From Aquimarina sp. U1-2 (GTDB taxonomy: Bacteria; Bacteroidota; Bacteroidia; Flavobacteriales; Flavobacteriaceae), in the NCBI RefSeq assembly GCF_017897595.1, contig NZ_JAGKIK010000006.1, positions 212,360 to 276,359 on the forward strand: DNA of 64,000 bases, read 5' to 3'. Within the stretch, counting starts at the first letter, position 1, and every line of letters starts with the position of its first letter. Shown here one piece after another: positions 15,556-24,955 of the stretch. A program made the position numbers and the translations under genes. A model generated the notes under the pieces. That model made no database searches. It was given only the letters and a program-made list of their open reading frames with translations, and was not told the origin of the DNA.

Positions 15556-17691
15556 CTAATTCTTCAGTGTAAGAGAATTTTTAGATCGACGTATATTGTT
15601 AATTTTCATATCTTCGAGTACGCTAATTGCTTCTTCTACATACACATCTTTGCTTAGCGTTTCGTGCCATCTTTCTCGCTTTTCTTCTAAAACAGAATCT
15701 TTTTTCATAAGCGCCACTTCGTATGGTAGTGACTCAAAACTAAGATCTGTTTTATAGTCACTAATAGCATCAAATCGCTCTGCTTGCTTCTCGTTCAATG
15801 CAATATTTGCCTTATATTTATCGTATTGTAAAGAGTAGACATTTACATCTCTTTTTTGTCGTACCCACTTCGCATTTTCTTCAATAAGCTTTAGTTGATC
15901 GTTTTGAGCCATTCTAACCTTACTATTGGTTATGGTTTGATCAAAATCTATATATCCATCCCATTTTGAGTACTCTGCCGCAGGAATTTTATCCCAAGGT
16001 AAAGGATTCTCTTGATCTTTTTCTCCAATATCGATATAACTATAACGATCAGGAACGACTACATCGCTTTTTACACCTTCTAACTGTGTCGATCCTCCAT
16101 TCACTCTATAGAACTTTTGAGTAGTAAGCTTAAGAGCTCCTAAATCTCCAAAATCGTTACTTCTCATCCACCGATTAAGATCCATTACATTCTGTACAGT
16201 ACCTTTTCCGTAAGTTTGCTTACTCCCGATAATAATAGCTCGTTTATAATCCTGCATAGCCGCTGCCAAAATTTCAGAGGCTGAGGCAGATAATTCATTA
16301 ACCAAAATCACCAGTGGACCATCCCAAAGAACATTTCTGTCTTTATCACTTAATACCTCAGGTGTTTCACCTTTGGTTCTTACTTGCACTATTGGCCCCT
16401 TCTCGATAAAAAGACCGGCAATATCAACAACGGTTTGTAATGATCCCCCTCCATTATCTCGAAGATCTATTACTAACCCATCCATTTTCTGCTCTTTTAA
16501 ACGCACAATTTCCTGTCGTACGTCTTTTGCTGCATTTCGTTGATTATAGTCCTGCATATTGAAATAGAACTTTGGTAAATTAACGATTCCAAATGTTTTA
16601 TCGTTTTTCTTCACTACTGAAGATTTGGCATATGTTTCTTCTAGCTCTACAACATCTCTTACAATATCAATCACCTCGGTAGTACCGTCAACTTTTTTAA
16701 CTGTTAGTGAAACTTTAGTTCCTTTAGGACCTTTAATTAAACTTACCGCATCATCAAGACGCATACCTACCACACTTACAGCTTCTTGCTCATCTTCTTG
16801 TTTTACTTTCATGATCAAATCGCCTACTTCTACTTTATTACCTCTCCAGGCTGGACCTCCTGAAATGATTTCAATAATTTTGACATTATCGTTTTTCTTT
16901 TGTAGTCGCGCTCCGATACCTTCAAGTTTTCCAGACATGGCGATATCAAATCTATCTTTATCTTGCGGTGCAAAATAGTAAGTATGTGGGTCAAATTCTT
17001 CAACAATAGAGTTGATGTAAATCGTAAACCAATCTTTGCGTTCCAGATCGTCTGCAAATTCAAAATACTCTTTTAGCGAACCTTTTGTAATCTCTCGAGA
17101 TTCTTCTTCGAGTGTAGTTGCAGTTTTTCTTTTGTAGTCTTTGTTTGCGGTGACAGAATCTAATTGTTCTTCTACTTTATCGTAATAGCTGGAAAGTGCA
17201 TTAAATTTTAATTGCTTTCTCCAACGATCTTTCATTTCTTTTTTGTTCTTTGCGTAGGGCAAATTATCATAATCAGTACTTATATTTTCGTCTTTCTGAA
17301 AATCGAAAGGCGTATCAAGAATCTCTTGATACAGCGAACGGGCTTGCGCCATTCGTTGTTGTAAACGGGTATACGTTAAATCAAAAAACGTAATTTCTTT
17401 ATTTCTGATTTCATCATCTATACGTTTTTCAAACTCCTTAAACTCATCAATATCGCTTTGATAGAAATAGCGTTTAAGAGGATCTAACGCATCTACATAA
17501 TCTGCGAAAACTTCTTTTGAGAAATCATCATTAATATCCTTCGCATCATAATGTCCTTTACCCAGAACATAACTTATCAAATCAATGAGTAGTTTATCTT
17601 TATCTGGTCCACCTTCAACCTTGGTGGTAAAACTACAAGAAGCAACCGAAACGATCACGGTAAGCATCAAAATCAAAAAACTCTTTTTCAT
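15556..17691 (-). CDS. prc: Carboxy-terminal processing protease (tail-specific protease), lipoprotein
   Basis: A 711-residue periplasmic S41 peptidase of the Prc/Tsp group. The N terminus is a lipoprotein signal with Cys19 (SVASC) as predicted lipidation site. A TSP N-terminal helical domain follows, then a PDZ domain (about 240-335, LEGIGARLQ through the MRLDDAVSLIKGPKGTKV stretch). The catalytic serine lies in LSASASEILAAAMQDY and the lysine in TYGKGTVQ. The C-terminal DUF3340-type region completes the family layout. Prc trims C termini of envelope proteins such as penicillin-binding proteins. It lies directly upstream of the oppC-like gene. Confidence 0.95.
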   Translation of the reverse strand: MKKSFLILMLTVIVSVASCSFTTKVEGGPDKDKLLIDLISYVLGKGHYDAKDINDDFSKEVFADYVDALDPLKRYFYQSDIDEFKEFEKRIDDEIRNKEITFFDLTYTRLQQRMAQARSLYQEILDTPFDFQKDENISTDYDNLPYAKNKKEMKDRWRKQLKFNALSSYYDKVEEQLDSVTANKDYKRKTATTLEEESREITKGSLKEYFEFADDLERKDWFTIYINSIVEEFDPHTYYFAPQDKDRFDIAMSGKLEGIGARLQKKNDNVKIIEIISGGPAWRGNKVEVGDLIMKVKQEDEQEAVSVVGMRLDDAVSLIKGPKGTKVSLTVKKVDGTTEVIDIVRDVVELEETYAKSSVVKKNDKTFGIVNLPKFYFNMQDYNQRNAAKDVRQEIVRLKEQKMDGLVIDLRDNGGGSLQTVVDIAGLFIEKGPIVQVRTKGETPEVLSDKDRNVLWDGPLVILVNELSASASEILAAAMQDYKRAIIIGSKQTYGKGTVQNVMDLNRWMRSNDFGDLGALKLTTQKFYRVNGGSTQLEGVKSDVVVPDRYSYIDIGEKDQENPLPWDKIPAAEYSKWDGYIDFDQTITNSKVRMAQNDQLKLIEENAKWVRQKRDVNVYSLQYDKYKANIALNEKQAERFDAISDYKTDLSFESLPYEVALMKKDSVLEEKRERWHETLSKDVYVEEAISVLEDMKINNIRRSKNSLTLKN

Positions 17692-17721
17692 ACGCTCAAA
17701 TAAAATTAGGGGTTTTACTTA

Positions 17722-17913
17722 GAACTCGTTTACATTTTTTTCAATTGACTACAAAATAATCTTAGTGGTCTACTTATTGTAATTTTTTAGTTGCGTAATC
17801 AATACTATACGACAAAAAAATATTTCAATTGAACAATTAATCTTTCGCAATCGCACCATCTGGTACCTTCCTATCGGTCGGTCTTGCTTCAATCAAAAAG
17901 TGTAAACGAGTTC
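17722..17913. repeat. Inverted repeat GAACTCGTTTACA / TGTAAACGAGTTC
   Basis: Thirteen-base perfect inverted arms at 17722-17734 and 17901-17913, 166 bp apart, in the prc-surE gap (17692-18104). The left arm continues with a T-run and CAATTG, matching the second pair of arms at 18042-18086. Otherwise the gap holds no gene. Confidence 0.6.
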
Positions 17914-18041
17914 TCAGCAAATTACATTAAAAATCGTGCCAATAACCTGTAATATTACTAAATTTTTCTTAAATGAGCTAATATTCTATACTCCTCTTTT
18001 TTTGAGCACTTCAAAGCTTAAAAAAGTGTATTTTTATCCTT

Positions 18042-18086
18042 GAACTGGTTTACTTTTTTCAACTTGCTAAAAATGTAAACCAGTTC
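18042..18086. repeat. Inverted repeat GAACTGGTTTAC / GTAAACCAGTTC before surE
   Basis: Twelve-base perfect arms with a 21-bp spacer, ending 18 bp before the surE ATG. One base differs from the arms of the preceding repeat pair. It could be an operator or the base of an RNA stem in the surE leader. Confidence 0.6.
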
Positions 18087-18104
18087 TTTATAAAATTACT
18101 TTTT

Positions 18105-18887
18105 ATGTCACAAAAAAAACCTTTGATTCTTGTTACTAACGACGATGGTATTACCGCGCCGGGTATACGTGCACTAATCGGTATTATGAATGAAATCGGC
18201 GATGTTTTTGTCGTAGCTCCAGATAGCCCACAAAGCGGTATGGGGCATGCCATTACAGTAAATAACACAATTTTTTGCGATCCCATTGTTATTGATGAAG
18301 AAGCACCTCAGCAAGAATATAGTTGTTCGGGCACCCCGGCAGACTGTGTTAAGTTGGCATCTAGAGAACTTCTACCTAGAAAACCCGATCTTTGTGTAAG
18401 CGGTATTAATCACGGATCTAATGCTGCAATTAATGTTATTTATTCAGGAACTATGAGTGCTGCTGTAGAAGCTGGTATCGAAGGAATTCCTGCTATTGGC
18501 TTTTCTTTACTTGACTATAGTATTGATGCTAATTTTGAACCTTCAAAAAAGTTTGTAAGTAAAATCGTAAAAAAAGTATTGGCAAATACATTGCCAAAAG
18601 GTGTTGTTCTCAATGTAAATATCCCTGTTCTTCCAGAAAATGAGATTAAAGGTATAAAGATTTGTAGACAAGCCAATGCCCATTGGATGGAAGAGTTTGA
18701 TAAAAGAACAAACCCTATGGGAAGAGAGTACTATTGGCTCTCTGGGAAGTTTGTAAATGAAGACAAAGGAGAAGATACAGACGAGTGGGCATTGCGCCAG
18801 GGATATGTTTCTGTAGTCCCTACGCAATTTGATCTAACTGCTCATCATTTTATACAAGAACTTAATAATTGGTCGTTACATGATTAA
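18105..18887 (+). CDS. surE: 5'/3'-nucleotidase SurE
   Basis: A 260-residue metal-dependent nucleoside monophosphate phosphatase. The metal site is in LVTNDDGITAPG (N12, D13, D14), with further conserved segments APDSPQSGMGHAIT and SGINHGSNAAINVIYSGTM. Length is normal. It is cytoplasmic and linked to stationary-phase nucleotide recycling. The stop overlaps the start of the next small membrane-protein gene by 8 bp, and lpxB follows, a conserved flavobacterial arrangement. The inverted repeat at 18042-18086 sits immediately upstream. Confidence 0.96.
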   Translation: MSQKKPLILVTNDDGITAPGIRALIGIMNEIGDVFVVAPDSPQSGMGHAITVNNTIFCDPIVIDEEAPQQEYSCSGTPADCVKLASRELLPRKPDLCVSGINHGSNAAINVIYSGTMSAAVEAGIEGIPAIGFSLLDYSIDANFEPSKKFVSKIVKKVLANTLPKGVVLNVNIPVLPENEIKGIKICRQANAHWMEEFDKRTNPMGREYYWLSGKFVNEDKGEDTDEWALRQGYVSVVPTQFDLTAHHFIQELNNWSLHD

Positions 18888-19176
18888 GAAAGAAATGGGT
18901 ATAGGCCTTGTAGCCGGTCTATTCGCAAATAGTATAGGATTTACACTTTGCGTTTTTATATTTTCAGCATTAAGTGACCAGTATCTTGGTTTTTCAACTA
19001 CTGTTAAAGCCTCTATAGCTAATGACAGTTTTGGAAGTCTTATTGTCCTGGGCGCTATTCCTAATCTTGTACTTTTCTTTTTATTTCTGAAAAAAGAACA
19101 AGTGTACAGGGCCCGTGGCGTGCTTCTTGCTACACTTATTGCAGCTATATGCATCGCAATTAGTAAATTTGGTTAA
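18880..19176 (+). CDS. Small conserved membrane protein between surE and lpxB
   Basis: A 98-residue protein with three predicted transmembrane helices (about 7-28, 45-65, 78-95) and a short basic cytoplasmic loop (KKEQVYRARG). It overlaps surE by 8 bp and is followed by lpxB after 25 bp, so all three genes are probably one transcript. No domain or function was recognised. Its conserved-looking position suggests an accessory role in envelope or lipid A synthesis, which is inference from context only. Confidence 0.8.
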   Translation: MIKKEMGIGLVAGLFANSIGFTLCVFIFSALSDQYLGFSTTVKASIANDSFGSLIVLGAIPNLVLFFLFLKKEQVYRARGVLLATLIAAICIAISKFG

Positions 19177-19201
19177 TAATTTTAATGTTAAGTAGTTTTT
19201 A

Positions 19202-20311
19202 ATGAAATACTACCTTATTGCAGGAGAAGCGTCGGGAGATTTACATGGTGCTAATCTCATGAAATCTATAGTACGAGAAGACCCAAATGCCGCATTCAGA
19301 TTTTGGGGAGGCGATCTTATGCAAGCCGTAGGGGGTACTTTGGTAACACACTACAAAGAAAGATCATTCATGGGATTTATAGAAATCCTTCTAAATCTGC
19401 CTAAAATATTAGGATTTATAAAGCAGTGCAAAAAAGATATTTCACTATACCAACCTGATGTTGTGATTCTTATAGATAACTCGGGTTTTAATTTGCCTAT
19501 TGCAAAATGGGCTAAACTTCATGGCTTTTCTACACATTATTATATTAGCCCACAAATTTGGGCTTCTCGCGAGGGTCGTATCAAGACCATAAAAGCTTAT
19601 GTAGATCATATGTATGTAGTCCTTCCTTTTGTGAAAGATTTTTATGATACCTACGAATATCCGGTTCAATTTGTAGGTCATCCTCTAATTGATGCTGTTG
19701 CTGATCACCAACCGGTACTCCCCAAAGATTTTAAAGAAAAAAATGGGCTAGACGATCGACCCATTGTGGCAGTATTACCAGGAAGCAGAAAACAGGAAAT
19801 CAAAAAAATGCTCGAGGTCATGCTAACGGTGGTAGAAGATTTTCCAGAGTATCAATTTATCGTTGCAGGCGCCCCAAGTCAGAACGCCGATTTTTATCAA
19901 TCTTTTATGAAAAAAAAGGGGGTATACCTGGTGATGAACCAAACCTATGATTTACTTAGTTTAAGTAATGCTGCACTGGTCACCTCGGGAACGGCTACCC
20001 TAGAAACAGCACTATTCAAAGTCCCGCAAGTGGTATGTTATAAAGGAAGTGCCATTTCATATCAAATCGCAAAACGAATCATAAATCTGGACTATATTTC
20101 TTTGGTAAATTTGATAATGAACAAACCTATTGTGACTGAACTTATTCAAAGTGAATTAAATACCAAAAGACTAAAAGAAGAACTTACTGTAATTTTGGAT
20201 GAGTACAAAAGAGCGGTTATGTTTTTGGAATATTATGATTTAGAAAAAAAACTTGGAGGCAAAGGTGCAAGTGATAAAACTGCTGCACTTATTGTAGAAT
20301 CTATTAAATAA
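19202..20311 (+). CDS. lpxB: Lipid-A-disaccharide synthase
   Basis: A 369-residue family-19 glycosyltransferase that joins UDP-2,3-diacylglucosamine and lipid X to form the lipid A disaccharide at the inner membrane. The N terminus YLIAGEASGDLHGANLM, the segment YISPQIWASREGR, QFVGHPLID, LPGSRKQEI and the acceptor/donor region SGTATLETAL are all characteristic. Length is normal. It is third in the surE-lpxB operon and is followed 14 bp later by an NlpC/P60 lipoprotein gene. Confidence 0.96.
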   Translation: MKYYLIAGEASGDLHGANLMKSIVREDPNAAFRFWGGDLMQAVGGTLVTHYKERSFMGFIEILLNLPKILGFIKQCKKDISLYQPDVVILIDNSGFNLPIAKWAKLHGFSTHYYISPQIWASREGRIKTIKAYVDHMYVVLPFVKDFYDTYEYPVQFVGHPLIDAVADHQPVLPKDFKEKNGLDDRPIVAVLPGSRKQEIKKMLEVMLTVVEDFPEYQFIVAGAPSQNADFYQSFMKKKGVYLVMNQTYDLLSLSNAALVTSGTATLETALFKVPQVVCYKGSAISYQIAKRIINLDYISLVNLIMNKPIVTELIQSELNTKRLKEELTVILDEYKRAVMFLEYYDLEKKLGGKGASDKTAALIVESIK

Positions 20312-20324
20312 ACCCTTCCCCAAA

Positions 20325-20849
20325 ATGAAAAAAATAATAACCTACTGCCTTTTTGTGATGTGTGTCGCTACTTTATTTTCTTGCGGAAGCTCATCTAAAA
20401 ATAAAGCTATAATTTCAGATCAACCCACACCAGCTTTCAGAAGAGGAACACCGAAACTTTCAGTTTCCCGAAAGATTAAAAACATAGTCAAGTATGCGAA
20501 ATCTTTTAAAGGAACTCGATATAAATTTGGAGGAACTACAAAAAAGGGAATGGACTGCTCTGGTTTAGTGTACACCTCTTTTAAAAAAGAAAATATAATT
20601 TTACCCAGGACGTCAAGAACTATGGCGACACAAGGCAAGTCTATTGCTATCAAAAAGGTGAGTGTTGGTGATTTACTATTTTTTAAGACCAATAAAAGGA
20701 AAAATGTGATTTCTCATGTGGGATTGGTTGTCGAAACTAAAGGAGCTATTCAATTCATTCATGCTTCTACCTCTAAAGGAGTGATCGTATCAAGCTTAGA
20801 TGAAAACTACTGGAGTAAAGCTTTTGTAAGTGCGAGAAGAGTATTCTAA
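20325..20849 (+). CDS. NlpC/P60 family lipoprotein (cell-wall endopeptidase)
   Basis: A 174-residue lipoprotein. The signal sequence ends in TLFSC with Cys20 as lipidation site. The NlpC/P60 domain (about 55-170) carries the catalytic DCSG cysteine (C78), SHVGLV (H131) and HAS (H146), the expected Cys-His-His triad. Such enzymes cleave peptide cross-links of peptidoglycan in the periplasm. It follows lpxB by 14 bp and may belong to the same transcript. The exact bond cleaved cannot be told from sequence. Confidence 0.92.
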   Translation: MKKIITYCLFVMCVATLFSCGSSSKNKAIISDQPTPAFRRGTPKLSVSRKIKNIVKYAKSFKGTRYKFGGTTKKGMDCSGLVYTSFKKENIILPRTSRTMATQGKSIAIKKVSVGDLLFFKTNKRKNVISHVGLVVETKGAIQFIHASTSKGVIVSSLDENYWSKAFVSARRVF

Positions 20850-20941
20850 TGAACATACTGGTTCTGATATCTAATCACATAAGGCAAAATGATAGATTCG
20901 GTATAGGGCTATTTATCTAAATTATGTCATTTTGTAACCTC

Positions 20942-20962
20942 AGTTTCAAAAAATGAAACTGA
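20942..20962. repeat. 21-nt palindromic motif shared with 48309-48329
   Basis: AGTTTC, an A6 spacer and then TGAAACT form a hairpin, and the same 21 bases recur at 48309-48329 upstream of the first RHS gene. The ATG at 20953 sits inside it, which makes that codon a poor candidate for the comEC start. Confidence 0.6.
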
Positions 20963-21015
20963 AATCCAGTATTCTTGCATGGGTACACATTTTAAAAATC
21001 ATTGTACCCCAAAAC

Positions 21016-23070
21016 ATGAAGCTACTCAACGTTCCGTTTTTGGTGCTTACGCTATCTACTGTACTGGGTGTGATCATTGGGTGGTACGATTTACTATCGT
21101 ATCCGATATCGCTTACCCTATTTATTGTTTTAGTGGCCATATTGTCATTAACTTGGTATCATTCAAAAAAAATAGACTCTCGCTCTCACAGTTTTACCAT
21201 TTTTACGATACTTACATTTATTGCTTTTGGTGTTGTCTTGGTTCAAATACATCATCCAAAAAACGATGACAACCACTACAGTCATAAAATAAAGGAAGAG
21301 CAGTATTCAAAAAGTGCTTTGGGCCTCAAATTTCATATAAAAGAACGCTTAAAATCAACTGCATACTATCATAAATACATAGTTGCTATCAAGCATATTG
21401 GAGAAAATTCTGCTAAAGGCAATCTACTACTTCAAATTCCGAAGAAAAAAACACTTCATCTTTTACATATAGGTGATACCTATACCGTTTATGCAAAACT
21501 TAAGGTAATTCCCGGTGCTATACATCCATATCAGTTCGATTATGCCAAATATCTTCGTAATTTTTATGTGCATCATAGAATTATAGTGCCTTATGATCAA
21601 CTTGTTCGCAATGTTGAAATACATCAATCGCCATTCCGTTTGGCAGATCGCCTTCGAAAACAAATCAATGCAGACCTCTCTAAGTTTTCATTTACCCCTC
21701 AACAATTGTCAATAATCAATGCGCTACTACTAGGGCAACGGCAAGATATTGATGATAAAACTTTTGAGCGCTATAGAGATGCGGGTGCCCTTCATATTTT
21801 AGCGATTTCGGGGTTGCATGTTGGCATCATTCTTTACATTTTAAATATACTCGTAAAACCCTTGCAAAGGTGGCGTCGCCATGGCAAAAGATGTTCATTA
21901 CTCATAATCTTGATTTGTCTATGGTGTTTTGCGATTGTCGCAGGGCTATCGCCTTCGGTACTACGAGCGGTCACTATGTTTTCATTTCTTGCCATAGGTG
22001 TGCAGTTTAGATCTCAAATCGCTATGTATAATGCGCTTTTTATCTCTATGTTTTTACTTTTATGTTTTGATCCTCTTTTACTTTTTTCGGTTGGATTTCA
22101 GCTTAGCTACCTAGCTGTCTTTTCTATCGTTTGGATTCAACCCTTACTGTCAAAAATATACCATCCGCGGTATTACATTTCAAAAGTAGTTTGGGAAACA
22201 TGCACTGTAACGGTTGCGGCACAGTTATGCCTATTTCCGCTCTCCTTGTTTTATTTTCATCAGTTTCCTTTGCTATTTTTAGTATCAAACCTCATCATTA
22301 TTCCTTTTTTGGGAATACTTTTAGGATTTGGAATTTTAGTAATCATTTTGGCCATGCTGCATATACTTCCCGAAGTAGTTGCAAAGGTGTTAGGTACTTG
22401 TATCGACAGTATAAATGTATTGATTACCTGGATTTCAAACCAGGATAAATTTATTCTGGAAGATATTCCGTTTTCTTGGAGGATGCTTGTGGTAACCTAT
22501 ACTATTATAATTGCTTTAGTTTTCTTGTTTCAGAAATACGAAAGAAGAAGGCTGTATGGGTTGATGGTACCTACACTATTTTTGTTTTTAATTTTTACTT
22601 ATGAAAAGCAATATGCACATACCCTTCAGGAATTGATCATTTTTCAGAATAAAGAGAACACCACTATTGGAATTCTAGAAAATCGCAAACTAAAATTATA
22701 CAGTAAACAAGCAATTACCCGCTCAGAAAAATCTTTTTTAGCAGGAAGTTACAGTATTACAAATAAAGTGCATATTGATTCTTCTTTCTTCCCGTTAAAA
22801 AATATGTATCGCTATAAAGATCATACTATCGCAATAATAGATAGTAGTAGCGCTATTCATTATTTTCAGCATAGTAAGCCAGATATAATCCTTTTAACTG
22901 GTTCTCCAAAAATACATTTAGACAGGCTTATCGATAGCCTGCAACCAAAACAAATTATTGCCGACGGTCATAATTATAAATACCTTATGGTGAAATGGGA
23001 ATCAACATGTAATCGACAAGGCGTACCTTTTCATAACGTAAACAAAGCAGGTGCTTTCATTTTAAGGTGA
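21016..23070 (+). CDS. ComEC/Rec2 family competence membrane protein
   Basis: A protein of 684 residues from the ATG at 21016 (an upstream in-frame ATG at 20953 lies in a dispersed palindromic motif and is disfavoured). The N-terminal part has two to three helices and a DUF4131-like region with the OB-like YAKLKVIPGAIHPYQFDYAKYL segment. The central Competence domain shows LLLGQRQDID, LHILAISGLHVGII and about eight helices; the C-terminal ~150 residues are a degenerate metallo-hydrolase-like tail. ComEC forms the channel for single-stranded DNA in transformation. No other com genes are present, and the gene stands alone before the convergent hydrolase. Confidence 0.9.
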   Translation: MKLLNVPFLVLTLSTVLGVIIGWYDLLSYPISLTLFIVLVAILSLTWYHSKKIDSRSHSFTIFTILTFIAFGVVLVQIHHPKNDDNHYSHKIKEEQYSKSALGLKFHIKERLKSTAYYHKYIVAIKHIGENSAKGNLLLQIPKKKTLHLLHIGDTYTVYAKLKVIPGAIHPYQFDYAKYLRNFYVHHRIIVPYDQLVRNVEIHQSPFRLADRLRKQINADLSKFSFTPQQLSIINALLLGQRQDIDDKTFERYRDAGALHILAISGLHVGIILYILNILVKPLQRWRRHGKRCSLLIILICLWCFAIVAGLSPSVLRAVTMFSFLAIGVQFRSQIAMYNALFISMFLLLCFDPLLLFSVGFQLSYLAVFSIVWIQPLLSKIYHPRYYISKVVWETCTVTVAAQLCLFPLSLFYFHQFPLLFLVSNLIIIPFLGILLGFGILVIILAMLHILPEVVAKVLGTCIDSINVLITWISNQDKFILEDIPFSWRMLVVTYTIIIALVFLFQKYERRRLYGLMVPTLFLFLIFTYEKQYAHTLQELIIFQNKENTTIGILENRKLKLYSKQAITRSEKSFLAGSYSITNKVHIDSSFFPLKNMYRYKDHTIAIIDSSSAIHYFQHSKPDIILLTGSPKIHLDRLIDSLQPKQIIADGHNYKYLMVKWESTCNRQGVPFHNVNKAGAFILR

Positions 23071-23079
23071 GGTAAATAA

Positions 23080-24369
23080 TTATAGCACGACAAAAGATTC
23101 TTTGATCTCATCGAATTGCGGAGAGACAATGATTTCTTGGATTATTTTATGGAGTTTAGGGATACAGTCTTTTGCCATTTTATTTGGACTATTAAAAAGA
23201 ACACATATACCCAGATCTTCGTCAGGGTAAATGGCAATTTCGCTTCTGTAATTATTTACTCCTCCCCCATGATGAATGACTTTATTTGTCTGCTTAGCTT
23301 TATTGTCATAAAATTCATGAACTCGCCATCCTAATCCGTAGAAAGAAGCTTTATATCCTGGCCATCGTTGATAATAATTTCTTCTTCCACCTACCTGTAC
23401 TTTAGGGTTAAAAACCTCTTTCATAGTCGATGCCATTAAAACATCTGGATGATTTCCTAATAAAAATTTCATCCATTTCCCCATATCCGTAGCACTTGCA
23501 TTGATTCCGCCAGCAGCTACAGCATTATAATATTTTTTGTTGATTTTAGTAGGTCTCCAACCTCGTCGTATACGTTGATGAGGCATTGCTACATTATCAG
23601 ACAGGGTTAGCTCTTCATAACTTGCAGAAGCCGTTTTCATTGCTAGAGGTTCGAAGATTCGGTTTTTAATCACCTCTTTTAAGGGTTGATGTGTTACTCG
23701 TTCGATAATTTCGCCACTTAGTGCAAAAATCGCATTCTGATAATTGTATACGTTACCAGGTTTTTCTAGAGGTAGTACTTCATTAAAACGACCTGCGATT
23801 GTGGTTAAAGACAATCCATCTTCCACCAAATTAGTAAAACTATGATATGGCAAACCAGAAGTATGCGATAATACGTGAGATAAAGTAATCTGTTGTGTTA
23901 GTTTGGCATTAGCAAGTTTGAAATTAGGAATATGATCTATGATCTTGTCACTCCATCCAATCAAACTATCCTGTACGTGAATTCCCGCTAAAACCCCGGC
24001 AAATCCTTTAGAAACCGAACCAATTCTAAAAACCGTTTCGGCATCTACGGTATCCTTTAAAGCTACATTCTTACTTCCAAAACCTCCTGAATAAATAATA
24101 GAATCACATTTTACGATAGCAACAGAGGCTCCTACAATCTGATTTTTATCTACTGCATTTTTAAAGTAGTCGGTTATGGCTTGCTCTAACTTCTTCTGAT
24201 ATCGGTCCGTAAAATGAATATCTATGGATTGCGGCGCAGGGAGTGGAGCCAAATCAACAAGATTAGCAATAGTTTGATGTTTACTTTCGGGTCGTTTTGC
24301 AGCGATGAAAATTAGCAACAAAACAATCAATGACATAGAGGGGACGGCTATAGCCAAAAATCTTTTCAT
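23080..24369 (-). CDS. Serine hydrolase, class C beta-lactamase-like
   Basis: A 429-residue protein of the beta-lactamase/penicillin-binding-like serine hydrolase family. An N-terminal hydrophobic segment (about 4-24) is a signal or anchor, placing the enzyme in the periplasm. Motifs are SVSK at 118-121 (SxxK nucleophile), YQN at 210-212 (YxN) and HHGGG near 365 (in place of KTG). The HHGG variant is usual in D-aminopeptidase or esterase-like members, so true beta-lactamase activity is uncertain. The gene converges on comEC with 9 bp between stops. Confidence 0.88.
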   Translation of the reverse strand: MKRFLAIAVPSMSLIVLLLIFIAAKRPESKHQTIANLVDLAPLPAPQSIDIHFTDRYQKKLEQAITDYFKNAVDKNQIVGASVAIVKCDSIIYSGGFGSKNVALKDTVDAETVFRIGSVSKGFAGVLAGIHVQDSLIGWSDKIIDHIPNFKLANAKLTQQITLSHVLSHTSGLPYHSFTNLVEDGLSLTTIAGRFNEVLPLEKPGNVYNYQNAIFALSGEIIERVTHQPLKEVIKNRIFEPLAMKTASASYEELTLSDNVAMPHQRIRRGWRPTKINKKYYNAVAAGGINASATDMGKWMKFLLGNHPDVLMASTMKEVFNPKVQVGGRRNYYQRWPGYKASFYGLGWRVHEFYDNKAKQTNKVIHHGGGVNNYRSEIAIYPDEDLGICVLFNSPNKMAKDCIPKLHKIIQEIIVSPQFDEIKESFVVL

Positions 24370-24955
24370 CCGTTTATAATTTTTGTTTTTTAATGGTCAG
24401 ATGGAATCGCCATGTAATCATAATTAATAGGTATTAACATATTCTGTTTCGGCTTATTTCATCTGTCTAAAATTATGTAATTCAATGAAAAATAAGTAAT
24501 TACAAAATTTTGGACAGATGTAAACACTTCGTTTTCGCACAAACTTGTTTTAATCATATCGGTAGGGTATGCTGAAAAAAGTTTATGCTCATTTTATAAA
24601 TAAATTTCAAAAGGGCAAAAAAATAAAAAAACATCGACAAAAACAACAAAAAATCCCATGAAATGCAATTTTGGTGATTTTTACTAGTTTTTTTAAGGTC
24701 TTTTGTGGTTGCGAATAAGATAACGTAGATATCTGTATTTAATTGTATAAAGGATAAGAGATAGTGATATAGTGAGATAGCACATTTGAGCGTACTATTG
24801 TATTATGCTTACTTTTTGGCAGCGCCGAAGGGTGTACTGCCAAAATGAACATAGGGAATTACTATTTAACCCAGTAAATAGCAGTAAATGAGCTAATAGC
24901 ACTTCCACTTTAAAATAATTACTCATTAAAAATAAACAGACGATGTGAGCGTATC
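24370..24955. other. Repeat-rich intergenic region between hydrolase and thioredoxin genes
   Basis: No gene is seen in 586 bp. Bases 24388-24413 are the exact reverse complement of 12653-12678, the right flank of the MITE; 24550-24563 is the reverse complement of the MITE left flank (12468-12481). A 61-bp hairpin lies at 24460-24520. A further 9-bp stem, TTTTGGCAG / CTGCCAAAA, occupies 24814-24845. Confidence 0.55.
24460..24520. repeat. Long near-perfect inverted repeat
   Basis: Arms of 24 bases (24460-24483 and 24497-24520) match at 21 positions around a 13-base loop; the arms start CATCTGTC and end GACAGATG. No T-run follows on either side, so it is not a standard terminator. It could be a small non-autonomous element or an RNA structure. 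Confidence 0.65.

Noticed and set aside
24814..24845. Terminator for the thioredoxin gene
   Set aside because: The 9-bp stem lies over 100 bp past the stop and lacks a following T-run on the minus strand; kept only as a hairpin in the gap description.
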